64,000 nucleotides of DNA from VXPW01 sp965115815 (GTDB taxonomy: Bacteria; Pseudomonadota; Alphaproteobacteria; TMED109): assembly GCA_965115815.1 (NCBI GenBank), contig OZ220465.1, positions 1,798,001 to 1,862,000 on the forward strand. Reading direction: 5' to 3'. Shown here one piece after another: positions 8,129 through 16,014 of this stretch; position 1 is the stretch's first letter; every line of letters begins with the position of its first letter. Made by a program: the position numbers and the translations under genes. Below the pieces are notes generated by a model, which did no database searches, was not told where the DNA came from, and saw only the letters and a program-made list of their open reading frames with translations.

Positions 8129-9601
8129 ATGCGAAACGTCATTCGCCTGCAGATGGAATGGGGTCAGGTTGCGATCGAGGCGATCGAGATCGACGAGAGC
8201 TCGCGGGATGACATTCCGCCGCTGCTGCTCGGGCTTCGGCACGTGTATGCCGACCGGTCGGTTCGTGCCCGGTTGTTCGAGATCTTGGAGCAGGGGATCC
8301 TTCCCGAGGTGTCCCACACGAAAGGGCGTCCCGGCATGGAGCTGTGGAGGATCCTCGTGATGGGTCTCCTGAAGCAGATCTTGGGGTGTGACTTCGATCG
8401 TCTGCACGAGCTGGTGAACCAACACCATACCGTTCGGAAGTTTCTGGGACACTCCGGCTTCTGGGACGAGACCCGGTACCGGTATCCCACGGTGGTACAC
8501 AACGTGAGCCTGCTGACGCCGGACGTGCTGGGAGAGGTGTTGCAGCTGATCGCGGAGAGCGGCCATGCGCTGGTGCGGAAGCGGAAGCGGAAGCGGAAGC
8601 GGAAGCGGAAGAGCGGCCCGGGCGGTCGCCCGTCGAAGGAGCCCCTGCGGGGCCGCTGTGATTCGTTCGTGGTGAAGACGGATGTGCACTTCCCGACGGA
8701 CGTCAACCTGCTGTGGGATGCGATGCGTTGCCTGGTGCGCGAGACGGGCCGCTCAGCCCTGCGGGCGGGGGTGTCCGGATGGCGGCAGTGGCGGCATCGG
8801 AGCCGGAGGCTGCAGCGGCTCTTTCCGAAGGTTCGGCGGACCCGGCGGGCCCGTCCGGGGCCGATCCAAGCGTACCTCGACGCCTGCTGGGAGGAGGTCC
8901 GACGGGCGGAAGCGACGGTTCCCGCGCTTCGGGAGCAAGGCGTCGGAGCCCCCAGGATTCTCCGGATCGAGTCGTACCTCAAGCATGCCCGGAGGCAGCT
9001 CGACCAAGTGGACCGCCGCCTGCGGAAAGGCGAGAAGATCCCGCAGGAAGAGAAGGTGTTTTCGATCTTCGAGGAGCACACGCGCTGGTGTGTGAAGGGC
9101 AAGGCCGGGGTTCCGGTGGAACTCGGAGTGCCGGTGGCCGTGCTGGAGGATCAGCACGGCTTCCTCCTACACTCCCGGATCCTGTGGGAAGGCGGAGACG
9201 TGGATCATGCCGTGCCCATGATCCGGGAAGCCCAGGCCCGCTTCCCCGACCTCCGCCTGTGCAGCTTCGATCGGGGGTTCCACAGTCCCTCCAACCGGAT
9301 CGCACTGGACGAACTGCTGGATCACAACGTGCTGCCGAAGAAGGGAAAACTCGGTCCGGCCGACCGGAAACGGGTCGCCGACCCGACGTTCCGGGAGATG
9401 CGCCGGCAGCATCCGGCCGTGGAGTCCGCCATCCATCATCTCGAGCAGCGCGGCAGGGACCGGGTCCGGTCGTATGGGGCGGAGGGTTTTGCGCGGAGGG
9501 TGGCGCTCTCCATGGTGGCCTTCAATGTCCACCGCATCGGGTTGCTGCGGCAGAGACAGGCCCGGGCCCAAGCCCGACGACGACGAAGACGCGCCGCCTG
9601 A
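8129..9601 (+). CDS. ISNCY family transposase
   Basis: DDE transposase of 490 residues moving the surrounding element. The N-terminal part carries family-typical segments RDDIPPLLLGLRHVY, GRPGMELWRILVMGLLKQ and DFDRLHELVNQHHTVR. A basic low-complexity linker (repeated RK, encoded by six GCGGAA units) precedes RGRCDSFVVKTDVHFPTD, the first catalytic Asp region. Further on are GVPVAVLEDQHGFLLHSRI and LCSFDRGFHSPSNR, the second Asp region. The start gives the standard MRNVIR N-terminus. Frame, ends and length are all intact, so this element may be active. Confidence 0.9.
   Translation: MRNVIRLQMEWGQVAIEAIEIDESSRDDIPPLLLGLRHVYADRSVRARLFEILEQGILPEVSHTKGRPGMELWRILVMGLLKQILGCDFDRLHELVNQHHTVRKFLGHSGFWDETRYRYPTVVHNVSLLTPDVLGEVLQLIAESGHALVRKRKRKRKRKRKSGPGGRPSKEPLRGRCDSFVVKTDVHFPTDVNLLWDAMRCLVRETGRSALRAGVSGWRQWRHRSRRLQRLFPKVRRTRRARPGPIQAYLDACWEEVRRAEATVPALREQGVGAPRILRIESYLKHARRQLDQVDRRLRKGEKIPQEEKVFSIFEEHTRWCVKGKAGVPVELGVPVAVLEDQHGFLLHSRILWEGGDVDHAVPMIREAQARFPDLRLCSFDRGFHSPSNRIALDELLDHNVLPKKGKLGPADRKRVADPTFREMRRQHPAVESAIHHLEQRGRDRVRSYGAEGFARRVALSMVAFNVHRIGLLRQRQARAQARRRRRRAA
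8575..8610 (+). repeat. Hexanucleotide microsatellite GCGGAA x6 inside the ISNCY transposase
   Basis: Six perfect tandem copies of GCGGAA encode an RK repeat in an interdomain linker. Because the unit is six bases, copy-number change keeps the frame. Confidence 0.9.
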
Positions 9602-10653
9602 CAGCGGCGCCCCTCCACCCCGTCCGCGAAGCTCGCCGGGAGCGGGAACGGAACCGCTCGCCCTAGCGTCCGGATTCTGGGTGGGAAGGGCCCGGATGCC
9701 GCTGCGAATCGGCAGGAATCCCCTGGAAACGGAGCGACCGGAGGCCCCGGAGGGTGGGTCCAACCCGAAATTTCGCCGGAAGGGCCGCCAAAATGACCAT
9801 TTTCGGTGCGGGCACTAGTAGTACGGAACCGTTGAACTGACGACAGTATTCTGGCAAGATTTCCGTGTCGGTCCGTGTCGGCCCCGTGTCGGTGCGTGTC
9901 GGCACGCGTGGGCGCCCGATCGGTACGGCGCTCTCTTGTTCATCCCCACAGACCCGATGCCGAACGTGCAGGCGCTCACACTCTCTTGGGGATCGGACGG
10001 ATCCGGTTTCCGGGAACCGAGCCTGCCTGCAGGGGTTCGGTGCGGGGATCGGAGTGGATCATGGCCAATCCTCAGGGCAGGAAGCTCGATTGCGCCAGGC
10101 CAAGCCCTGGAGAGGGGGAAACCATGACGTAGGTTGAAACCTTTCGTCGCAAGCCTGCGGGTTCGACCCCCGCCCGGCAAAGGTGAGCCCGCCAGCCGGG
10201 AGCGAGTGTGGCATGGCGTGCGGTAACGCACGTCGTGAAGCGTACACAGCGGGCGGCGAAGCGTCGCTATGGAGCCTCGTAATCCTCAACGTCGGTGCCT
10301 TCATCTTTCGAGCAGTGGGGGCCGCACCGGAGTGCCGCATGCATGGGCAAGGCGCAACGGACCGTCCGGGGTCAGAGAACGACGCAAAGCCGCGGGATGG
10401 CTTGCCAGGGAACCTGGGAGATCCTGTTCCTGCCCGCAGGAATGACCGCTGGAAAGGGAGATAGCCAGCGTGATCAATCAAGACCCCGGCCGGCCGCTGT
10501 GCCTGCACGGCGGCGGGAGCGCGCGAGCGAACACGAAACCTGCAGGCATCGTGCGGACCCGGCTGGCGAAACCAATGAGCCGAAGGGCACGCGGGGACAG
10601 GAAGTCGTAGCACGCTCATACTACCGCCGAAGGCGGGGAACCGGGTCCACCGG

Positions 10654-12021
10654 GTGCCGCTGGAGGGAAGGGGCGTGCTGCAGGAACAGAACCACTGGAG
10701 GGAAACGGTGGAAGAGACACTGCGATCTGCCAACACGTCGACGAAACAACAGTGGATCGCCGCGCAGGCGAGGAAGCACCCGGACCGGGTGTTCACCTCG
10801 GTGCACCACCTGATAGACGGGGACTGGATGCGGGAGGCTTGGCGTCGCACCCGGAAGGACGGGGCCGCCGGGATCGACGGCGTGACCGCGGCCGACTACG
10901 AGAAGAACCTGGAGGCCAACTTGGAGGACCTCCGGGATCGGATCCTGTCGTGCCGCACCTTCGCGCCGCCGGTTCGGCGGACCTGGATCCCGAAAGGGAA
11001 CGGCGAGGTCCGGCCCCTGGGCATTCCGACCCTGGAAGACAAGGTGGCGCAACGAGCCATTCTCATGCTGCTGGAACCCATCTACGAAGCGGACTTCGTG
11101 CCGGGATCGTATGGGTTCCGGCCTGGACGATCGGCGCAGGAGGCCCTGCACGCCATCGACCAGGGCATCATGAAGAAGAAGAAGCGCTGGGTGATCGATG
11201 CGGATGTATCGAAGTATTTCGACAGCATCCCGCATCGGGAACTCCGCGCCTTCCTGGACCTGCGGATCAAGGACGGTGTCCTCCGTCGCATGATCAACAA
11301 ATGGTTGCGGGCGGGCGTCCTGGAGGAGGGCGTCCGGCACACCTCGGAAGCGGGCACGCCGCAAGGCGGCGTGCTGTCGCCGCTGCTCTCCAACCTGTTC
11401 CTGCACTACGTGTTGGATCGGTGGGTCGAGCAGACGGTTCAGCCCCGCCTCCGGGGCCGGTGCCAACTGGTGCGATACGCGGATGACTTCGTGCTGCTCT
11501 TCGAGCATCAGCGGGACTGCGAACGGGTGCTGGCCGTCCTCGGCCAGCGCCTGGCCCGGTTCGGGCTGAGGCTGCACGCAGAGAAGACACGTTCCGTTGA
11601 CTTTCGGGCCAAGCTGCCCCCGGATCCGGGAGCGGGCGCCACCTTCGACTTCCTGGGCTTCACCCATGTTTGGGTGCGGTCGAGATGGAAGTATGCGGTG
11701 CTGCGCCAGCTCACGGCCAAGGGCCGCTTGGCGCGGTCGGTGCGAGCGGTGCGGGAGTGGTGCCGACGGCATCGACACGCGCCCTTGCTCTACCAGCGCA
11801 ACTATCTCGCACGGGTCATACGAGGCCATTGCGCCTACTACGGCCGGAGCGGGAACAGTGCCCGAACTGCCAGCTTCCGCTACCAAGTGATCCGAATCTG
11901 GCGAAAGTGGTTGTCGCGGCGCAGTCGTTCGGCCCGGGTGAACTGGGACCAGATGACCGCGCTGCTTCGCCGCTTGCCCTTGCCGACGGCCAAGATCATG
12001 CACGGATACGGGACCGCTTGA
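10654..12021 (+). CDS. ltrA: Group II intron reverse transcriptase/maturase (outer intron, unit 1)
   Basis: Intron-encoded protein for splicing and retrohoming, 455 residues. RT blocks run in order: GAAGIDGVTAADYEKNLE, RPLGIPTLEDKVAQRAILML, YGFRPGRSAQEALHAID, RWVIDADVSKYFDSIPH, GTPQGGVLSPLLSNLFLHY, catalytic RYADDFVLLFEH near residue 260, and the thumb/maturase domain with FDFLGFTHVWVRSRWKY. No HNH endonuclease domain follows; the protein ends PLPTAKIMHGYGTA. Lack of the endonuclease is common in some bacterial intron classes that use nascent strands. Differs from the unit 2 copy by one codon in a Lys run and several substitutions. Confidence 0.93.
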   Translation: MPLEGRGVLQEQNHWRETVEETLRSANTSTKQQWIAAQARKHPDRVFTSVHHLIDGDWMREAWRRTRKDGAAGIDGVTAADYEKNLEANLEDLRDRILSCRTFAPPVRRTWIPKGNGEVRPLGIPTLEDKVAQRAILMLLEPIYEADFVPGSYGFRPGRSAQEALHAIDQGIMKKKKRWVIDADVSKYFDSIPHRELRAFLDLRIKDGVLRRMINKWLRAGVLEEGVRHTSEAGTPQGGVLSPLLSNLFLHYVLDRWVEQTVQPRLRGRCQLVRYADDFVLLFEHQRDCERVLAVLGQRLARFGLRLHAEKTRSVDFRAKLPPDPGAGATFDFLGFTHVWVRSRWKYAVLRQLTAKGRLARSVRAVREWCRRHRHAPLLYQRNYLARVIRGHCAYYGRSGNSARTASFRYQVIRIWRKWLSRRSRSARVNWDQMTALLRRLPLPTAKIMHGYGTA

Positions 12022-12038
12022 GCGAACCTGTCCTGTAA

Positions 12039-12073
12039 GGAACCGGATGCCCTAATGCGGGCACGTCCGGATC
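12039..12073 (+). ncRNA. Group II intron domain V of the outer intron
   Basis: The hairpin begins GGAACCGGATGCCC and closes GGGCACGTCCGGATC. It has a lower stem ACCGGA/TCCGG, a two-base bulge region and an upper stem GCCC/GGGC, matching the shape of domain V. It follows the outer RT by 17 bases. The next bases open the inner intron rather than domain VI. Confidence 0.75.
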
Positions 12074-12433
12074 TGGTGTGCCAGGCGAACTGGCAGAAGA
12101 CAGGGGGTGAGAGTCCCCTGGAACGAAGGAGTAACCAAACCGCGTTTCTCCGCGAGCCGTGCGTCGGTTCCCGCGAGGGGGCAGGCGAAGCGTCGGTAGC
12201 GGCGCGGATGGGTGGGGCTAATGAGCACCGAAAATACGATGATCCGGGGTGCCGAGGTTTTCAGATCGGCCGAAGGCAACATCGCAGGCATCGATTTGGT
12301 GAGATGCCGGCGAGCCCCGCGGTGTCAGAGAACCCATACACGTCCGTACGTCTTCTGTTGGGACCCTGGGAGATCTTCAAGCTGTCCCGCCGATCGTGGC
12401 GGGACCGCGTAGGGAAGGAGAAACCCGAAGCCT

Positions 12434-13921
12434 ATGACGAACGGTTTGAAGAAGTCGGATGGGGCCGTACGACCTGGGAAGGCGGCGAACAAGGGAGCGT
12501 CAGCTCCTGCGGAGTTGCTGGAGGAAAGGGCCCCAACCAAGGGGAATTCGGGACGCCAAAGCACGCGCCGAACGCAGGGTCGGGCACGCGTGCCACAGGC
12601 GGCGGACCGGATACGGAAAGCTGTAGAGAGGAACCCGAAGGAGCGTCTTACTGCACTCTTTCACCACATCACGCCGGAGGTGCTCCGGTCGGCCTGGCTC
12701 GGCCTGAAGAAGGAAGCCGCGGCCGGAGTCGACGGCGTGACGTGGGAGGCCTATGGCGAAGATCTGGACGAGCGTTTGCTCGACTTGCACTCGCGCCTGC
12801 ACCGTGGAGGAGCGTACCGGGCGTCGCCGGTTCGGCGGGTTGAGATACCCAAGCCGGACGGCGGGACACGACCGCTCGGGATTGCTGCACTGGAGGACAA
12901 GATCGTCCAGAAGGCAGTTGTGGATGTGATCCTGACACCGATCTTTGAGGTGGAGTTCCTGGGCTTCAGCTACGGGTTCCGACCGGGCCGAGGGGCGCAT
13001 GACGCTCTCGACGCCCTGGCGTTCGGGATCGAGCGGCGCAAGGTCAACTGGATTGTCGATGCAGATATCCGGGCATTCTTCGACACCATCCCGAGGGATT
13101 GGCTGATCAAGTTCCTGGAGCACCGCATTGGCGACAGGCGGGTGATCCGTCTGATCCACAAATGGCTGAACGCTGGCGTCATGACCGACGGATCATGGAG
13201 CGACACCGGGGTGGGTTCGCCGCAGGGTGCGATTGTCAGCCCCTACCTGGCGAACGTGTTCCTGCACTACGTGTTGGATCTGTGGTTTCACAAGGCATGG
13301 CGTCCGAAGGTTCCGGGCGGTCAAGCGATCATGGTCCGCTATGCGGACGATATCGTGGTCGGGTTTCAGTACAAGCGGGATGCGGAGCAATACCTTCGCG
13401 ACGTTCGGGAGAGGCTGGAGCGCTTTGGGCTCGGCCTCCATCCGGACAAAACCCGTCTGGTCGAGTTCGGCCGGTTCGCCACGGCGAACCGCCGGAAGCG
13501 CGGGGCGGGCAAGCCGGAGACGTTCGACTTCTTGGGCTTCAGGCACTTCTGCACGAAGACCCGGGCCGGACACTTCAGGCTTGGGCGCAAGCCGATCGCA
13601 AAACGGGTCACAAGGACCTTGACGCGCATCGGGGTGGTGCTTCGCAAACGATGGCACTACGACCTATGGGAGGTCGGCACGTGGCTAGGGCGGGTCTGTC
13701 AAGGCTGGCTCAACTACTACGCCGTCCCGGGAGCGACCCGGTGGCTGCGCACGTTCCGCCAAAGGCTGCAACGCCTATGGATGCGGGCGATACGCCGCCG
13801 CTCCCAGCGCCACCGTTTCGACTGGAAGCGGCTGGAGCGCATGACCAAAATTCCTTGGCCGCGCGCAACCATCCGCCACCCATGGCCGGACCAGCGGTTT
13901 GCCGTCAAGCACTCGAGGTAG
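12434..13921 (+). CDS. ltrA: Group II intron reverse transcriptase/maturase (inner intron, unit 1)
   Basis: 495 residues, clearly different from the outer intron protein, so two intron lineages are involved. Blocks: AAAGVDGVTWEAYGEDLDE, RPLGIAALEDKIVQKAVVDV, YGFRPGRGAHDALDALAFG, NWIVDADIRAFFDTIPRDW, GSPQGAIVSPYLANVFLHY, catalytic VRYADDIVVGFQYKRDAEQ, then FDFLGFRHFCTKTRAGHF and the maturase motif GWLNYYAVPGATRWLRTFR. It ends HPWPDQRFAVKHSR with no endonuclease domain. The stop is directly followed by domain V. The start ATG at 12434 was chosen for the longest frame; the N-terminal ~60 residues are low in family signal. Confidence 0.92.
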   Translation: MTNGLKKSDGAVRPGKAANKGASAPAELLEERAPTKGNSGRQSTRRTQGRARVPQAADRIRKAVERNPKERLTALFHHITPEVLRSAWLGLKKEAAAGVDGVTWEAYGEDLDERLLDLHSRLHRGGAYRASPVRRVEIPKPDGGTRPLGIAALEDKIVQKAVVDVILTPIFEVEFLGFSYGFRPGRGAHDALDALAFGIERRKVNWIVDADIRAFFDTIPRDWLIKFLEHRIGDRRVIRLIHKWLNAGVMTDGSWSDTGVGSPQGAIVSPYLANVFLHYVLDLWFHKAWRPKVPGGQAIMVRYADDIVVGFQYKRDAEQYLRDVRERLERFGLGLHPDKTRLVEFGRFATANRRKRGAGKPETFDFLGFRHFCTKTRAGHFRLGRKPIAKRVTRTLTRIGVVLRKRWHYDLWEVGTWLGRVCQGWLNYYAVPGATRWLRTFRQRLQRLWMRAIRRRSQRHRFDWKRLERMTKIPWPRATIRHPWPDQRFAVKHSR

Positions 13922-13993
13922 GAGCCGGATGGATTAACGTCCATGTCCGGATCTGTGCGGGGGGTGCGCAGCAATGCGCATTCCTACCGTAAC
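13922..13993 (+). ncRNA. Domains V and VI of the inner intron
   Basis: Domain V has GAGCCGGA paired with TCCGGATC, a two-base bulge and an upper stem TGGA/TCCA. Domain VI is a stem with TGCGCA/TGCGCA closed by GCAA, then a bulged A in CCTACC seven bases before the terminal AC. Confidence 0.75.
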
Positions 13994-14032
13994 TGGGGGG
14001 AGGGGCTCGGCAACGACCCCTCCTACCCGGCT
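13994..14032 (+). ncRNA. Domain VI of the outer intron (separated from its domain V by the inner intron)
   Basis: The hairpin GGGGGGAGGGG..CCCCTCCTACCC has a bulged A, seven bases before the 3' junction CCCGGCT. The spacing is identical to that of the inner intron. The end CT departs from the usual AY. Confidence 0.65.
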
Positions 14033-14595
14033 TGCGCCAGGCCAAGCCCTGGAGAGGGGGAAACCATGACGTAGGTTGAAACCTTTCGTCGCAAGCCTGC
14101 GGGTTCGACCCCCGCCCGGCAAAGGTGAGCCCGCCAGCCGGGAGCGAGTGTGGCATGGCGTGCGGTACCGCACGTCGTGAAGCGTACACAGCGGGCGGCG
14201 AAGCGTCGCTATGGAGCCTCGTAATCCTCAACGTCGGTGCCTTCATCTTTCGAGCAGTGGGGGCCGCACCGGAGTGCCGCATGCATGGGCAAGGCGCAAC
14301 GGACCGTCCGGGGTCAGAGAACGACGCAAAGCCGCGGGATGGCTTGCCAGGGAACCTGGGAGATCCTGTTCCTGCCCGCAGGAATGACCGCTGGAAAGGG
14401 AGATAGCCAGCGTGATCCATCAAGACCCCGGCCGGCCGCTGTGCCTGCACGGCGGCGGGAGCGCGCGAGCGAACACGAAACCTGCAGGCATCGTGCGGAC
14501 CCGGCTGGCGAAACCCATGAGCCGAAGGGCACGCGGGGACAGGAAGTCGTAGCACGCTCATACTACCGTCGAAGGCGGGGAACCGGGTCCACCGG

Positions 14596-15960
14596 GTGCC
14601 GCTGGAGGGAAGGGGCGTGCTGCAGGAACAGAACCACTGGAGGGAAACGGTGGAAGAGACACTGCGATCTGCCAACACGTCGACGAAACAACAGTGGATC
14701 GCCGCGCAGGCGAGGAAGCACCCGGACCGGGTGTTCACCTCGGTGCACCACCGGATCGACGGGGACTGGATGCGGGAGGCTTGGCGTCGCACCCGGAAGG
14801 ACGGGGCCGCCGGGATCGACGGCGTGACCGCGACCGACTACGAGAAGAACCTGGAGGCCAACTTGGAGGACCTCCGGGATCGGATCCTGTCGTGCCGCTA
14901 CTTCGCGCCGCCGGTTCGGCGGACCTGGATCCCGAAGGGGAACGGCGAGGTCCGGCCCCTGGGCATTCCGACCCTGGAAGACAAGGTGGCGCAACGAGCC
15001 ATTCTCATGCTGCTGGAACCCATCTACGAAGCGGACTTCGTGCCGGGATCGTATGGGTTCCGGCCTGGACGATCGGCGCAGGAGGCCCTGCACGCCATCG
15101 ACCAGGGCATCATGAAGAAGAAGCGCTGGGTGATCGATGCGGATGTATCGAAGTATTTCGACAGCATCCCGCATCGGGAACTCCGCGCCTTCCTGGACCT
15201 GCGGATCAAGGACGGTGTCCTCCGTCGCATGATCAACAAATGGTTGCGGGCGGGCGTCCTGGAGGAGGGCGTCCGGCACACCTCGGAAGCGGGCACGCCG
15301 CAAGGCGGCGTGCTGTCGCCGCTGCTCTCCAACCTGTTCCTGCACTACGTGTTGGATCGGTGGGTCGAGCAGACGGTTCAGCCCCGCCTCCGGGGCCGGT
15401 GCCAACTGGTGCGATACGCGGATGACTTCGTGCTGCTCTTCGAGCATCAGCGGGACTGCGAACGGGTGCTGGCCGTCCTCGGCCAGCGCCTGGCCCGGTT
15501 CGGGCTGAGGCTGCACGCAGAGAAGACACGTTCCGTTGACTTTCGGGCCAAGCTGCCCCCGGATCCGGGAGCGGGCGCCACCTTCGACTTCCTGGGCTTC
15601 ACCCATGTTTGGGTGCGGTCGAGATGGAAGTATGCGGTGTTGCGCCAGCTCACGGCCAAGGGCCGCTTGGCGCGGTCGGTGCGAGCGGTGCGGGAGTGGT
15701 GCCGACGGCATCGACACGCGCCCTTGCTCTACCAGCGCAACGATCTCGCACGGGTCATACGAGGCCATTGCGCCTACTACGGCCGGAGCGGGAACCGTGC
15801 CCGAACTGCCAGCTTCCGCTACCAAGTGATCCGAATCTGGCGAAAGTGGTTGTCGCGGCGCAGTCGTTCGGCCCGGGTGAACTGGGACCAGATGACCGCG
15901 CTGCTTCGCCGCTTGCCCTTGCCTACGGCCAAGATCATGCACGGATACGGGACCGCTTGA
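14596..15960 (+). CDS. ltrA: Group II intron reverse transcriptase/maturase (outer intron, unit 2)
   Basis: 454-residue near-copy of the protein at 10654-12021. It has the same RT blocks and catalytic RYADDF. One Lys is missing from the MKKKKRW run, and there are scattered substitutions (for example HHRID for HHLID, SCRYF for SCRTF, RNDLAR for RNYLAR). All changes keep the frame, suggesting either selection or recent duplication. Domain V follows immediately, as in unit 1. Confidence 0.93.
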   Translation: MPLEGRGVLQEQNHWRETVEETLRSANTSTKQQWIAAQARKHPDRVFTSVHHRIDGDWMREAWRRTRKDGAAGIDGVTATDYEKNLEANLEDLRDRILSCRYFAPPVRRTWIPKGNGEVRPLGIPTLEDKVAQRAILMLLEPIYEADFVPGSYGFRPGRSAQEALHAIDQGIMKKKRWVIDADVSKYFDSIPHRELRAFLDLRIKDGVLRRMINKWLRAGVLEEGVRHTSEAGTPQGGVLSPLLSNLFLHYVLDRWVEQTVQPRLRGRCQLVRYADDFVLLFEHQRDCERVLAVLGQRLARFGLRLHAEKTRSVDFRAKLPPDPGAGATFDFLGFTHVWVRSRWKYAVLRQLTAKGRLARSVRAVREWCRRHRHAPLLYQRNDLARVIRGHCAYYGRSGNRARTASFRYQVIRIWRKWLSRRSRSARVNWDQMTALLRRLPLPTAKIMHGYGTA

Positions 15961-16014
15961 GCGAACCTGTCCTGTAAGGAACCGGATGCCCTAATGCGGG
16001 CACGTCCGGATCTG

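Larger units (their letters stand above)
7985..9815 (+). mobile_element. ISNCY-type insertion sequence
   Basis: Terminal inverted repeats are GTGCCCGCACCGAAAA at the left and its complement at the right (TTTCGGTGCGGGCAC). It inserted into the decayed IS630 gene. TAGTTG precedes the left end (7979-7984); the matching right copy is now at 29581-29586 because an IS630 composite later inserted at the TA immediately after the ISNCY right end. It carries one transposase gene. Confidence 0.85.
12076..13993 (+). mobile_element. Inner group II intron, unit 1
   Basis: The 5' end GTGTGCCAGGCG matches GUGYG. The 3' end CCTACCGTAAC has a bulged A seven bases from an AY terminus. An RT gene lies at 12434. 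Domain V (GAGCCGGATGGATT..TCCATGTCCGGATC) is at 13922-13953, and domain VI with a GCAA-capped stem follows at about 13955-13993. Removing this segment joins outer domain V directly to an outer domain VI hairpin. Confidence 0.8.
10091..14032 (+). mobile_element. Group II twintron, unit 1 (outer intron with RT, containing inner intron)
   Basis: This is the outer group II intron with a second intron nested inside it. The left junction KLD|TGCGCCAGGCC and right junction CCTACCCGGCT|CGAG follow from comparison with the uninterrupted IS630 copy (one T is ambiguous). The 5' end TGCGCC is close to the group II consensus GUGYG. An RT/maturase gene is at 10654. Domain V is at 12039-12073, and domain VI with a bulged A seven bases before the 3' end is at 13994-14032. 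The inner intron sits between V and VI. Without it, the outer intron is about 2.0 kb, a normal size. Confidence 0.8.

Noticed and set aside
10120..10185. tRNA-like T arm (GCGGGTTCGACCCCCGC) at the start of the twintron, repeated at 14062-14127
   Set aside because: No acceptor, D or anticodon arms can be formed around it. It lies in the 5' part of the outer intron and is best explained as intron secondary structure.
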